From Macrotis lagotis (lineage: Eukaryota; Chordata; Mammalia; Peramelemorphia; Peramelidae): a stretch of 64,000 nucleotides of DNA. The notes under the pieces were generated by a model. It ran no database searches. It was not told the DNA's origin and was given only the letters and a program-made list of their open reading frames with translations. The stretch spans positions 203,365,648-203,429,647 of the forward strand of contig NC_133662.1 of assembly GCF_037893015.1 (NCBI RefSeq). Reading direction: 5' to 3'. Positions 34,746 through 44,565 of the stretch are shown piece after piece. Made by a program: the position numbers and the translations under genes. The stretch's first letter is position 1; each line of letters begins with the position of its first letter.

Positions 34746-34909
34746 AAGTCCTCAATCTTTCTCTTCCTAGCTGAGCCTTCTCCAGCTCTGAAACTCATGG
34801 AAGTTGAACCCTCATGGACTCCAGCTTGAAGTCCATCGCCCTTGGAATCCTTCCTGGAGTCTGTAGTCCACAGTGATCTCTTCCTACTTCCTATCTTGTC
34901 TCTACTCTT

Positions 34910-35060
34910 TTCATATCAATTAGCATGCATTTATTGTTTGTTTTTCCTAGTACCAAGCACTCTGTTAAATACAAGGCATACAAAGACAAGAGTGAAACAG
35001 TCCCTGCCCTCAGAAATCTTTTTCTTAATGAGAGGAGAGAATTTGGAGCTCAAAATGAAA
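34910..35060 (+). mobile_element. L2 3'-end fragment
   Basis: ATCAATTAGCATGCATTTAT, then AGTACCAAGCACTCTGTTAA, then AAGGCATACAAAGACAAGAG and CAGTCCCTGCCCTCAGAAAT keep the L2 terminal order well. It is clearer than the other L2 ends here. It lies immediately before the L1 5'UTR at 35.08 kb. Confidence 0.78.
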
Positions 35061-35084
35061 AAGAAAAAGAAATTAATGGCAGAA

Positions 35085-35955
35085 ATCAAGATGGCAGACT
35101 CACCCAACTCTCCCAACTAACCCTTCCAAATACTTTTAAATAGTGACTAAACCCATTCTAGAGTGACATAAAAAGAAAAATTTAAAAATAAAATAATTTT
35201 CTATTCCAAATTAACTTAATAGATTGGTGGGAAAGGTCTGACATATCAGGGTGAGAGAGGAATACAGTTCAGCACAGGTTGCAGCAGCATAGAATGGTCT
35301 CCTACCCAGGAGCAGGCACTGGGGGCAACTGAATTACTGGTGATTTCCAGACCTCTTAGTCCACAGATACCAAAGACAAATTAGAAGTTTGGTCTATCAC
35401 ACCAGGATGAGAGTAGAGCACAGTCCAGAGCACATTGCTTCAATATAGCCCAGTCCAGAAAACAAGGATCAGGACTTCAGAGCCACTGAATCAGCATCAG
35501 TGGTAGTTACTTCTGGAGTTTCCAGCTCATAGATGCACCGAGGCAGGACTCTGCTGTTTTGCCTCTACTCAGATCTGGGTCACAATCCCGGGTGGAGAAC
35601 AGACCTTAACATAGTTCCAAGACAAAATAAAAATGTATTTTTATTGTCACTCACAGACCAAAGTACAGGCCATGAGCGAAGTAAACACCTCTCCTTATAT
35701 CATACTTTGGAAGAACTAAAATCCTATAGTTCCTCAGAAGTATCTCACTGTACGAACTCCTTTAAGATTGGTTCAGTATGCCCTTCACCTTGGAAGTAGA
35801 GCCCTGCTTTAACAAAGAGTTAAAATCAGATCAAAAGCTAGGAAAGTGAGGAAACAGAAAAAAAAATCCTCTGAACATAGAAAGTTACTATGGTGACAAG
35901 GAAGATGAAGCAGAAGATAACAAAATCAATGTGCCTAAATGCAAAGCCTCCAAAT

Positions 35956-35994
<39 letters not shown>

Positions 35995-36006
35995 TATATA
36001 CATACA

Positions 36007-36062
<56 letters not shown>

Positions 36063-36390
36063 TTGGTCTCAGGCCATGTAAGAACTCAGAAAGGATATTG
36101 AAAATCATGTAAGAGAAATAAAAGAATTGGAAGGATAAATGAGAGTGATGCAAGAAAATCATGAAAAATGAATCAACAGTTTAGTTAAAAGATAAAAATC
36201 TTGAAGAAAATAGCACCTTAAAAACCAGATTATGCTGAAAGATAAAAATTTAAAAGTCTAATAAAGAAAAGAGTGCTGTAAAAAGTAAACTTGGCCAATT
36301 GAAAAAGAAGGTACAAGAGGTCACTGAAGAAAGCCATAAAAATGATTATTAAAAATTGTTTTTATGTGTAATTGGGGAAAAATATTGCAT
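35085..36390 (+). mobile_element. L1 5'UTR and ORF1 N-half fused to an L1 3' end
   Basis: It starts with AATCAAGATGGCAGAC (near 35088). The L1 5'UTR continues with AGTGACTAAACCCATTCTAG, GGTGGGAAAGGTCTG and GGAGCAGGCACTGGGGGCAA. From about 35830, ORF1-like sequence encodes an N-terminal segment and coiled coil (pieces near 36115-36330 such as MQENHEK and NSLKSKLGQLKKKVQ-like codons, with stops). Near 36345 it switches to the terminal L1 3'UTR motif AAATTGTTTTTATGTGTAAT, then TGGGGAAAAATATT. The RNA-binding half of ORF1, ORF2 and most of the 3'UTR are missing. No clean target-site duplication was found. It could be a deletion, or a short retrotransposed derivative. Confidence 0.8.
35957..36059. 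repeat. Compound (CA)n-(TA)n microsatellite in L1 ORF1
   Basis: A CA run to about 35990, an ACATATATACATACAAAC spacer and then about 25 TA units ending at 36059. It lies inside the ORF1 portion of the L1 fragment, so it expanded after insertion. Confidence 0.96.
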
Positions 36391-36945
36391 ATTTTAAAAG
36401 TAAAAAAAAAGAAGACTACATGTAATCTAAGAAGGAGAAATGAGACAGAAGAGCAGGTCAGGTAGGCAATACAGTCAGTGCAAAAGCCTGGAGATGGACA
36501 AGGGAGTATTGTATATGAAAAGCAAGGATGCCTGGAAGATAAATAATGTGTAAGAAAACTAAAATCACAGGTAGCAGTCATATCTTGAAAAGTTTTACCT
36601 ATCGAATGGAGAAAAAAGTTAATATTTCATTCCAGGGATAATAGATAGCAATTACAATTTTTTAGACAAGTAAATTGTCTTTAGTGCACTCCACCCCTCC
36701 CCCCATATTTGATCATCTTATCTACAAGGTGGACAATTCTAAGAAGAAACCCTGGGATATTTACTTCTACAAATTCATAGCTTCAGTATTTGTCAATATT
36801 TGGTTAATTGAATTAGAAATGTTTTCTTTCTATCTTATCTACCTGTTTGTGAAGAATACCCCCTCTCCCCCTATCCATCTTTAGCCTTTTAATTCTAATA
36901 ATCTGAGAATAAGATTATGTGAAATTTACAATAGCTTTCAAAACA
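36391..36945. other. No recognisable gene or repeat
   Basis: Mixed unassigned sequence. An 86-codon minus-strand frame (36321-36581) has no domain I can recognise and overlaps the L1 end. Confidence 0.45.
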
Positions 36946-36949
36946 GTAC

Positions 36950-37115
36950 CAACTCAATAGATAGTGATAAATTTGGAGTCAGAAACCCTGAGTTCAAATT
37001 CTGGTTTTGTCCTTCACTACCTGTGTGACTTTAAACAAACCACTTGTCCCTGGATCTTAGCTTTTTCATCTATTAAATTTGATTGGCTGTAGTAAAGGCT
37101 ATTCTACTTCTCAAT
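36950..37115 (+). mobile_element. MIR/CORE-SINE copy
   Basis: AATAGATAGTGATAAATTTG, then GAGTCAGAAACCCTGAGTTC, then CTACCTGTGTGACTTTAAAC, then TCCCTGGATCTTAGCTTTTT is a plus-strand MIR with the conserved B-box-like GTTCAAATTC. Confidence 0.8.
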
Positions 37116-37184
37116 TTGTGATCTTTAATCACTGTCCTACTTATAATGGGTACAACTTGTGAATTTGGACTGCATAGCATGATT

Positions 37185-37740
37185 TTTAAGATACTGTATT
37201 TTAACAATAATTTATTCTTCCCCAATTACATGCTAAAACAATTTTTTAAACTTCTTTTGGTTTTGAATTTCAAATTATATTCCTCCTTCTCTCTTCTCCT
37301 CCCCTTCCATGAGACTGTAATCACTCTGGAATAGTTTATACACAAGCAAAGATGTAAAAACACTTTGATATTAGTCATTTTGTTCAAGAAGAATAGAATA
37401 AAAAAATAAAAAAAAATCAAAGAAAGTGAAAAATAGCATGATTCAGTCTGCATATAGATTGCATTAGTTCTTTTCCTTGAGGTGAGTAGTATGCTTCATT
37501 ATGAGTCCTTTAGAATTTTCTTGGTTCATTGTATTGATGAGAATAGCTAAGTCATTCACAGTTCTTCACCATATATGGTTGTTACCATGTACAACTTTCT
37601 CTTGGTTCTGCTCAATTGTCTTTTTGTCAGTTTGTGTTAGTCTTTCCAGGTTTTTCTGAAATCATCCTGCTTTTCATTTCTTACAACATAATAATATTTC
37701 ATCACAATAATATATATATAATTATTCATATGGTCCTAAT
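37185..37740 (-). mobile_element. L1 3'-end fragment (another 3'UTR type)
   Basis: The minus strand has an ORF2 tail region near 37700-37560, then the 3'UTR: a GGAGAAGAG-rich block and TTTGAAATTCAAAACC, ending in AATTGTTTTAGCATGTAATT and GGGGAAGAATAA near 37200. The same terminal motif ends the 35.1-36.4 kb element, so both carry one 3'UTR type. It is diverged. Confidence 0.82.
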
Positions 37741-38125
37741 GAAGAGATATGGAAAGAAGAAAACTTCTACTCCTTTTTAAAGGTGGTAGGTCTATAATAT
37801 TTCTCTGGAATTGTTTTTTGTTTAAAATAGCATAACCATTTATTGATAGGAGAAAATTTAGGATCAGTAATATTGTATTCTTAAAACAGAACAATTCCAG
37901 AAAAAAATGGAAAGCCCTGCTACTTTTCTGAAGGAATAGGAGGAGTTTTCTTCTCAAATCCCTACTTTGGGCCATTTATATCCTTTGTAATTTTCCAATA
38001 TCATATTAAAGTATTTTATAGATTTTTTTTAACTTACATTGCTTTAGTCCTGCATTTACTATTCTTTTTTTTTCCAAGGATAGGGATCTCTGGTAAACAT
38101 TGGGTGGAAAAAGCCAAAAGTGAAG
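37741..38125. other. No recognisable gene or repeat
   Basis: Unassigned AT-rich stretch. The minus-strand 79-codon frame has no recognised feature. Confidence 0.4.
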
Positions 38126-38129
38126 TAAT

Positions 38130-38355
38130 CTCTGGTCTCAAGTAGATTCATCTTCAGTACCATCTTTTTAAGTAGACTTTCTCTAATTCTCCCATTTATG
38201 ATCCCTTTCTCCTTTGGATATCACATAGTATTTTATGTATACTTTTTGTATTCTTATACATGTTACATGAATTTCATTTTTATTGTATACTCAGCACCTT
38301 ACATAGTGCCTTATATGTAAATATTTTATAAAATAATTTGTTGAATTCAATGGAT
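38130..38355 (+). mobile_element. L2 3'-end fragment
   Basis: CAGTACCATCTTTTTAAGTA, then GACTTTCTCTAATTCTCCCA, then ACTCAGCACCTTACATAGTG, then CCTTATATGTAAATATTT and TTTGTTGAATTCAATGG follow the L2 end (CTTCCCTGACC, CAGCGCCTAGCACAGTGCCT, TTTGTTGAATGAATG). Confidence 0.78.
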
Positions 38356-39930
38356 TAAATTATTATGGCTCTGGAAAGATATGATACTTGAATAATAAAT
38401 TCTTATAAATATTTAGAAAATTTCCTTTTCCATTAGGAACCATGAGAATCCTTAGCATAGGATCCTTTCCATTTGATTCAGAACAGTTAATAATACCTCG
38501 CAATATTAAAGCACATACTTGATAGAAGAGTTCTTTTAGTTCCTATTATGATATATATATATATATATATATATATCCAAGACATTAATATATCTTTCCT
38601 CTAAAGTAGCAAGTCTCATTTTTTCCTGGGAAATTAGGTGTTTTTCATAAATCTGTGACTTATAGCTTTACCTTTTACATTTCTGGTTCAACACCTCAAA
38701 TACTTGTTTATACTATATTGATTAAAAGTAGCATTTAGATGAGAATTCATTTAATTTTCCTATACTGAGATGAAATCTCAAATCAATTCTATACAAGGAA
38801 GGTTATTGAGCTAATACAGATTTCCAAAATCCATTATTTTGTGGCCTCTATCCTTTTTTTAATTCTAAAATTCTTCTTTGAACTCTACCCCGATTTACAT
38901 GCATGATGAACAACCTGCAGTCAGCGAGGGCTGGTATATTTTAAGGACTTTGACAAAGGAAGAATTCAGAAGCAAGGCAGGCATGAGGAGAAAAAAAAGT
39001 AAAATCAGCCAGATAGAGAAGGTGATTGGAAGAAGGCAGAAACAGAAGGCAATATCTAGACTAAAAGAGATAGAACCTGAAGCAGAGTTCAAGAAGTTTT
39101 TCAAAACTGTAGGCAAAGCTAAAGAGTTTCATAGTTTATACTAGATAAGATCATGGATTTCAGTTCTACAAAATTTACAAAATTTGTTTAAGAGTTTCCT
39201 GTAGGTATGTTCATCATTTTCTCTTCCCTCAAGTTAGGCAAATCACATAGTCCCTTGTTATTGAATAGCATATTAAAGTTTAAGGTAAAAAAAAAATTTC
39301 TAAATGTTGAAATAACTCTAGCTTGGCTAATTTTCATTTTAAATATTTTAACATTCTGATTTCACAGGATAGATACACATTAGTATGTACCAATTAAACA
39401 TATATAATGTCCAACATTATTTAGAGGAAAGTGAATTTATCATCTTAAAAGACATAGGATTATAGATCTAGGACAAACAAAATCCAACAGCTTTACCTAT
39501 GAAAGTGAAGTGAAGCAACATGGTGAAATTTACGCAGGTAAGCATCAGGAGAATTTAGTACTCTGGCTTCAAATGCTACTCAGTTCCCTATCTGAGCTGC
39601 TTTATCATATGAGGGAAAAATTGCATTAATTTGTAGGCTCAGAAGGTGTATCGATTGCCATATATTCTAACCTACATGGGAGCCTATTTCAAGCAAGTAT
39701 CAAAGGAAAAAATTTAGAATTAGATTTACAATTAACTAAATTTAGAACTAATTAAAATCCAAGAGGCAATTATTAATGTAATTAATAGTCTCAATACGCT
39801 TAGAAAGCACTACCTATAATGCTTTACCTCTGAGACTATCTTTCACTTCTTCACATCTTCCATTTTTCTCTCAATGAATTGTATTAAATTTGTACAGTTC
39901 TACTCAATACTAAAGAACTTTTAGAGGGCC
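38356..39930. other. No recognised gene; (TA)n and one odd ORF
   Basis: Contains a (TA)n tract at about 38551-38577 and an 88-codon Lys/Arg-rich open frame at 38878-39144, described separately. The rest shows no landmark. Confidence 0.45.
38878..39144 (+). other. Unidentified 88-codon ORF, basic, no known domain
   Basis: The translation is rich in Lys, Arg and Glu (RRKKSKISQIEKVIGRRQKQ, then AISRLKEIEPEAEFKKFF) and looks less low-complexity than neighbouring chance frames. No domain, splice context, Kozak-like start (the ATG follows T-rich sequence) or poly(A) signal supports a gene. A processed-pseudogene fragment or chance frame are the alternatives. I do not recognise it. Confidence 0.2.
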
Positions 39931-39934
39931 ATTG

Positions 39935-40510
39935 CTACACTATTGGTGGAGTTTAATGGTTTAACCATTCCTACAAAGATTATATTTTTTAAAAGTGACC
40001 AATATATCCATACCCATTGATTCAGAGATTTTTGAGTATGAGGAGATCAAAGAGAGAAAGAGTAAACTGCATGGTCAACGAACAACACTTTTGTTGAAGT
40101 CAAGAGACAAGTGGGTCCCATGCACTGGTAAATGCCAAAATATAATTGCATTGAAATATTACAATAACATGAGAAATCTTGAATAAAAAGAATTCCATTA
40201 ATCATGGGAAGGAATATGAATTAATGCAGAAGAACATAGAAATGAAAAAGGAAGCAATATCAATAAACAGTTCAATATAGTAATTAAAAAACAAAAGAAA
40301 ACTCATGTATTTCTAATTATAACAGCTAACCTTTATTTTTTCAGGAAAGAAGAAATGTATTTTCCCTTATATTTGGAATGGGAGGGGGCTTCAGGTATTA
40401 TTCTGTATACTTGATGTACCGGCTAGTTTTTGCAAAGTGATTTTGTTGTTCTTTCTGTGCATTGTCTGTTATATGAAGTGCATTAACTGGGAGGAGAGAG
40501 GAATGGTCAT
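39935..40510 (+). mobile_element. Old L1 ORF2 C-terminal/3' remnant
   Basis: ACTATTGGTGGAGTTTAATG, then GACAAGTGGGTCCCATGCAC, then ATTGCATTGAAATATTACAA, then ATGCAGAAGAACATAGAAAT mirror the L1 ORF2 end (TTGTTGGTGGAGCTGTGAAC, GTGGGTGCCCATCAA, AATACTATTGTG, GATGCTGAGTGA). Divergence is high, marking an old copy. The 63-codon frame is incidental. Confidence 0.65.
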
Positions 40511-40569
40511 ATCGAGAAATGATGAATGAATAGAGATATAACTCCAATGAAGACAAAGATAAAATTTTA

Positions 40570-40720
40570 TTAATTCATTTTGGAAAGGCAATAGGGGTTC
40601 AGTGACTTGCTTAGAGTAATACATTTGGTAAATGTTAAGTATCTGATGCCATAATTGAACTCAGGTGTTTCTGACTCCAGGGCTGTTGATGTATCCACTG
40701 TGCTTACCTAGTGATCCAAA
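40570..40720 (-). mobile_element. Old tRNA-derived SINE (diverged)
   Basis: AGGCAATAGGGGTTCAGTGA, then CTTGCTTAGAGTAATACA, then ATTGAACTCAGGTGTTTCTG and ACTCCAGGGCTGTTGATGTA, then TCCACTGTGCTTACCTAG is the SINE order on the minus strand. It is clearly older than the AACC-tailed copies. No target-site duplication was placed. Confidence 0.8.
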
Positions 40721-40789
40721 GCACGAAAGATAACTTTAAGACATGTTCCAAAGTGCTTTAAAAATCAACACAGAAATTTATATCTTATT

Positions 40790-40900
40790 CTTGCAATGAC
40801 TGGAAATTACTGTTGCTTAAGGGAGATTGTAAGCCTTTAGCTCCATTTTACATTTGAAGGATTTGTTTTCCTCAAAGAAATTGCTTAAGTAGAAAAACAA
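40790..40900 (-). mobile_element. MIR-like fragment carrying a 45-bp duplicated block
   Basis: The CTCCATTTTACATTTGAAGG, then CTCAAAGAAATTGCTTAAGT order resembles the MIR core (CCCATTTTACAGATGAGG, TTAAGTAACTTG) in antisense. The 45 bases at 40834-40878 recur exactly at 42799-42843 inside the HAL1-like element. Confidence 0.45.
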
Positions 40901-40904
40901 CATT

Positions 40905-41165
40905 TTCGGATAAGTGCTTGAGGATTATCCATTTCTGGGTAGCAGTGTCTAGGAATGACAAGTGAGGGAGATCAATCAGGATATTAGGAAAATGTATAGA
41001 TGAAAGGGGAGGAGGAAGACCTGAAATGAGTTGGCTTCAGCATCAGTGGGGAGAAGGTTTGCATTCTGGAAATCCTGTAGAGCTAGAAACAGCAAGATTG
41101 GTAATTATTTGGATATGTGGGGTGAGGCAGAGAAAGTAGGGGTAATGTGAAATCCAAGAAACAAG
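40905..41165 (+). mobile_element. Old mammalian interspersed repeat, family unassigned
   Basis: GGGAGATCAATCAGGATATT, then GGAAGACCTGAAATGAGTTG, then GATATGTGGGGTGAGGCAGA and AAACAAGAAGGATGGTGGTG resembles a widespread mammalian repeat (…TGGATGTGGGG…AGAGAGGAGTCAAGGATGA…). I cannot name the family. Related-looking text is at 45.56-45.90 kb. The end at 41169 coincides with the target-site duplication of the next element. Confidence 0.45.
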
Positions 41166-41181
41166 AAGGATGGTGGTGCTT

Positions 41182-43915
41182 CCCCCCCTTATCTTTCTTA
41201 AAAATTTTCTTCAATTTATTTATCCATTACTTAAATATTCTTGTAAGCATAAACACAATACTCCTCCACCCACAAAATTATAAAACCTCATGAGAAATAA
41301 AGTGAAAGGAAGAGGGAAAAAAATGTGTTTCAGTCTGTGTTCTGATACCATCAGCTCTATCTTGGATAGATCACATTCTTCAGCATAAGTCCACTATAGA
41401 AGTTACTTCCATATTTTTCCACAGTTACTGATGCTGATTATAATTCCCCTCCATCCATTTCTCGCCATTGCCATCTATGATATTTTCTCTCTCCTTTCAC
41501 TCTGGCTCTCTTCAAAAATGTGCTGTGGGGCAGCTGAGTGGTGCAGGAGACAGAGCACCTGACCAAAAGTTCACCAAGCCCACATCCCATCCGAGAAAAC
41601 CAGCAACCATCCGGCCCTATGGTCCCAGACAGATTATCCAATCCCAGCACTTAGCAAAAAGTAAAAAAGGAAATGGGTTTTATCTGACTATCCTCTCCTA
41701 TGATCTACACTCTCCTCTATCACCTACATTCCCCCGCTTCCCTCCCCTTGTCCCCCTTCTGCCCTTTTTCTTCTAGATGTCTATATCCTATTGAGTGTCT
41801 ATGCTGTTTCCTCTCTGAGCCATTTCTGATGAGAATGAAGGCTCCCTCATTGATCCTTACCTTCCCCCCTTCCACAGTATAGTAAAAAATATTTCTTGAC
41901 TCCTTTACATGAAATATATTAGTATATTCTACCTCTCCTTTCCCTTTCTCCTAGTACATTTCCTTTTCACCCATTTACTCTGTTTTTATAATATATTGTA
42001 CCCTCAAATTCAGCTCCCTCCTGTGCCTTGTCTATATATGCTCCTTCTAACTGCTCTATGAGAAGGTTCATATGAGTATTATTAGTATCATTTCCCCATG
42101 CAGGAATACATGCAGTTTATCATCATTAAGTTCCTCATAATTTACCTTTGTCATCCACACTCTAGGTTTCACCTGAGTCCTGTATTGAAGATCAAACTTT
42201 CTGTTCAGCTCTGGTGATTTCCACAGAAACATCTGAAATTTCCCCCATCTCATTGAAAGTTCATCTTTTCCCTTGGAAGAGGATGTTCAGTTTTGCTGGG
42301 TAGTTGATTCTCAGTTGCATTCCAAGTTCTTTTGCTTTCTGGAATACTATATTCTAAGCCTTAAGACCACTTAATGTGGTTGCTGTTAAATCTTGTGTGA
42401 TCCTGACTGTTACTCCATGATATTTAAATTGTTTCCTTATGGCTGCTTGTAATATTTTCTCTTTGACTTGAGAGTTCTGGAACTTGGCTATAATATTCCT
42501 AGGGTTTTTTTTTATCACTTTCCAGGGGAGATCGGTGGATTCTTTCCATTTCTATTTTGCCCTCTGCTTCTAGGATATCAGGACAATTTTCCTGTAGAAA
42601 TTCTTTAAAAATAAAATCAAGACTCTTTTCCTGATCATGGCTTTCAGGTAGCCCAATAATTTTTAAGTTATTTCTCCTGGTTCTGCTTTCCAGATCAGTT
42701 GCTTTTTCAATAAGATGTTTCACATTTTCTTTTCTTCTAGTTTTTCATTCTTTGGTGTTGAATTATTGTGTTTTGATTTCTCACAAAGTCATCAGCTTCC
42801 TTTAGCTCCATTTTACATTTGAAGGATTTGTTTTCCTCAAAGAGCTCCCTTATTTCCTTTTCCCTCTGGCCAATTCTGCTTTTTAAATCATTCTTCTCCT
42901 CAATAACTTTTTTGAATTATTTTATCCATTTGGTTTTTAATATATTGTTTTCCTTCAGCATTTTTTGGATCTCTTTGACAAAGCTGCTGCCTTGGTTTTC
43001 ATGTGTTTTTTTCCCTGCATCTCTCTCATTTCTTTTCCCAATTTTTCTTCTACCTCCCCTACTTGATTTTCAAAATCTTTTTTGAGCTCTGTCATAGACT
43101 GTGTCCAACTTCTGTACTTCTTTATGTCTTTAAATGCAGAAGCTTGAACTTTTTCATCTTCAGAGTGTGTGTTCTAGTCCTCCATGTGACCAAAGGAATT
43201 GTCTATTGTTAGGTTCTTTTTTTTTCTGTTTACTCATTTACCCAGCCTGTGCCTGGTTTTGGGATGCTTCCTGATCTTTTGAGTATTATTGGAACACCCC
43301 TAACTGTTCTCCTGGATTGTTGAATGGCCACAAGCTTACCCCTCTGCAGCCCCAGACTGCGACCAGGGTCTGAATGTAGTCAAAGCCCCAGAGTCCTGCC
43401 CCAGGGCAGAGGACAGACTTCAGCAGTCTCCTGCCACTCCTTTACCTTCTGTGGGCTGAGTGCTCAGGGAGCAGCTGCCAGGTGGATCCCTGCTGGGCAG
43501 ATCCACAGGTCTGCTTCTGTTTTCTAGGATTTGGGCTGCCCTAACTGCATAACCACACTGAAGAGGTCCACACTGGTCTTGGCTTCACATTTGCTCTGTA
43601 GAGGTCACCCTGCTGATCTTCCAAGTTGTGCTTGGAACTCCCTGTGATGGCAGATCAGGACACTTCTTCTGCTTCCAGGAGGCAGGACTCCCAGGTGCCA
43701 TGGGGCTATTCCTAGAAGGCTGAAGCTCTTTTGCTCCAGAGCACTGTTCCCTCTCCAAACCTATGGGCTGGAGAATTGCCTCACTGAATCTTTCTGTGGG
43801 TTCTCAAAAATTTTGTTAGAGTCATAATTTAAGGTTTTTGAAATATTTTTGGAGAGAGCTTCTAGGAAAGGCTGCTCTCCTCTGGCCATCTTGGCTCCTT
43901 CCCCTGTTTCCTTCA
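41182..43915 (-). mobile_element. ORF1-only L1 derivative (HAL1-like), 12-bp target-site duplication
   Basis: Read on the minus strand, it starts near 43905 with GGGGAAGGAGCCAAGATGGC, an L1 5'UTR start, then a long 5'UTR to about 43240. ORF1 runs about 43190-42060: a coiled coil (FKDIKKYRSWTQSMTELKKD, FENQVGEVEEKLGKEMREM), an RRM-like block with LESRTRRNNLKIIGLPES, then ILEAEGKIEMERIHRSP and a C-terminal region (MRWGKFQMFLWKSPELNRKF). A G/A-rich 3' region follows, ending near 41190. No ORF2 is present. The direct repeat ATGGTGGTGCTT is perfect at 41170-41181 and 43916-43927. Stops break ORF1. A composite SINE sits at 41525-41672. It matches a sequence type I remember as abundant in marsupial genomes, which fits a HAL1-like family. 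Confidence 0.85.
41525..41672 (+). mobile_element. Composite SINE-like insert with atypical body
   Basis: The insert begins like the WSINE1-type head (GGGGCAGCTGAGTGGTGCAG, then GACAGAGCAC). It then departs from the family: the expected GGAGTCAGGAG...TTCAAATCC...TTAATAATTACC body is replaced by AAAGTTCACCAAGCCCACAT, then GGCCCTATGGTCCCAGACAG, ending in A-rich AAAAAGTAAAAAA. The flanking host sequence (AAAAATGTGCTG, then AAATGGGTTTTATC) suggests a short, imperfect target-site duplication. It may be a rearranged copy or a distinct SINE. Confidence 0.5.
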
Positions 43916-43927
43916 ATGGTGGTGCTT

Positions 43928-44435
43928 TGACAAAAACTGGGAATTTTGGTGAAATATTTTGGAAGGAGAAAGTTATATATTTTTTTAACATATTTGAGTT
44001 TAATATGTCTCAGAAACATCCTTTTGCAATGTATAATAACCAATTGCTGATGTGTGACTAAAGCTCAAGAGAAATACTAGAACTAAATACATAGATCTTT
44101 GAGTCATTTGCATAGATGTAGTAATTAAACACTAGATCTTACTAGAAAGACAATGTAGAGAGAAGGTCTATAATAGAATCTTGGGGAAGATTCACAATTT
44201 AGAAGTGGGATAAGAATGAGTTGGAGAAGAATTGGAAGAGAGTAGTATCACATTTAGAAATAACCTGAAAGGGAGAGATAATCCAAAAAAGATGGGAGCC
44301 GTCAATATCAGAAGAAACAGATTGTTTGAGAAGAATGAAGACAGGAGAAAGATCCCATGTACTCTATAGAGAGAATAGTTTTATTCTCCACACTAATGTG
44401 TACAGTGATTAATTTAGATAAGGTGTATAAGTAAC
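43928..44435. other. Unassigned; possible old repeat near 44.15-44.33 kb
   Basis: No gene. TCTTGGGGAAGATTCACA, then GAAGAATTGGAAGAGAGTAG and AGATGGGAGCCGTCAATATC resemble the downstream half of the unassigned old repeat seen at 40.9 kb. The remainder has no landmark. Confidence 0.35.
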
Positions 44436-44439
44436 CAAA

Positions 44440-44565
44440 AGAGATCCAGACTTGGAATAAGGAAGACCTGGATTCAAATTCTACTTTAGACAAGTATAAG
44501 TTGTGTGATCTCTATGATGTTTTCTGGTTCCAAATAAATGATCTTATGATTTCTATTCCTTTCTC
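44440..44565 (+). mobile_element. MIR-like fragment
   Basis: CAGACTTGGAATAAGGAAGA, then CCTGGATTCAAATTCTACTT, then GTTGTGTGATCTCTATGATG follow the MIR order on the plus strand. Confidence 0.7.
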
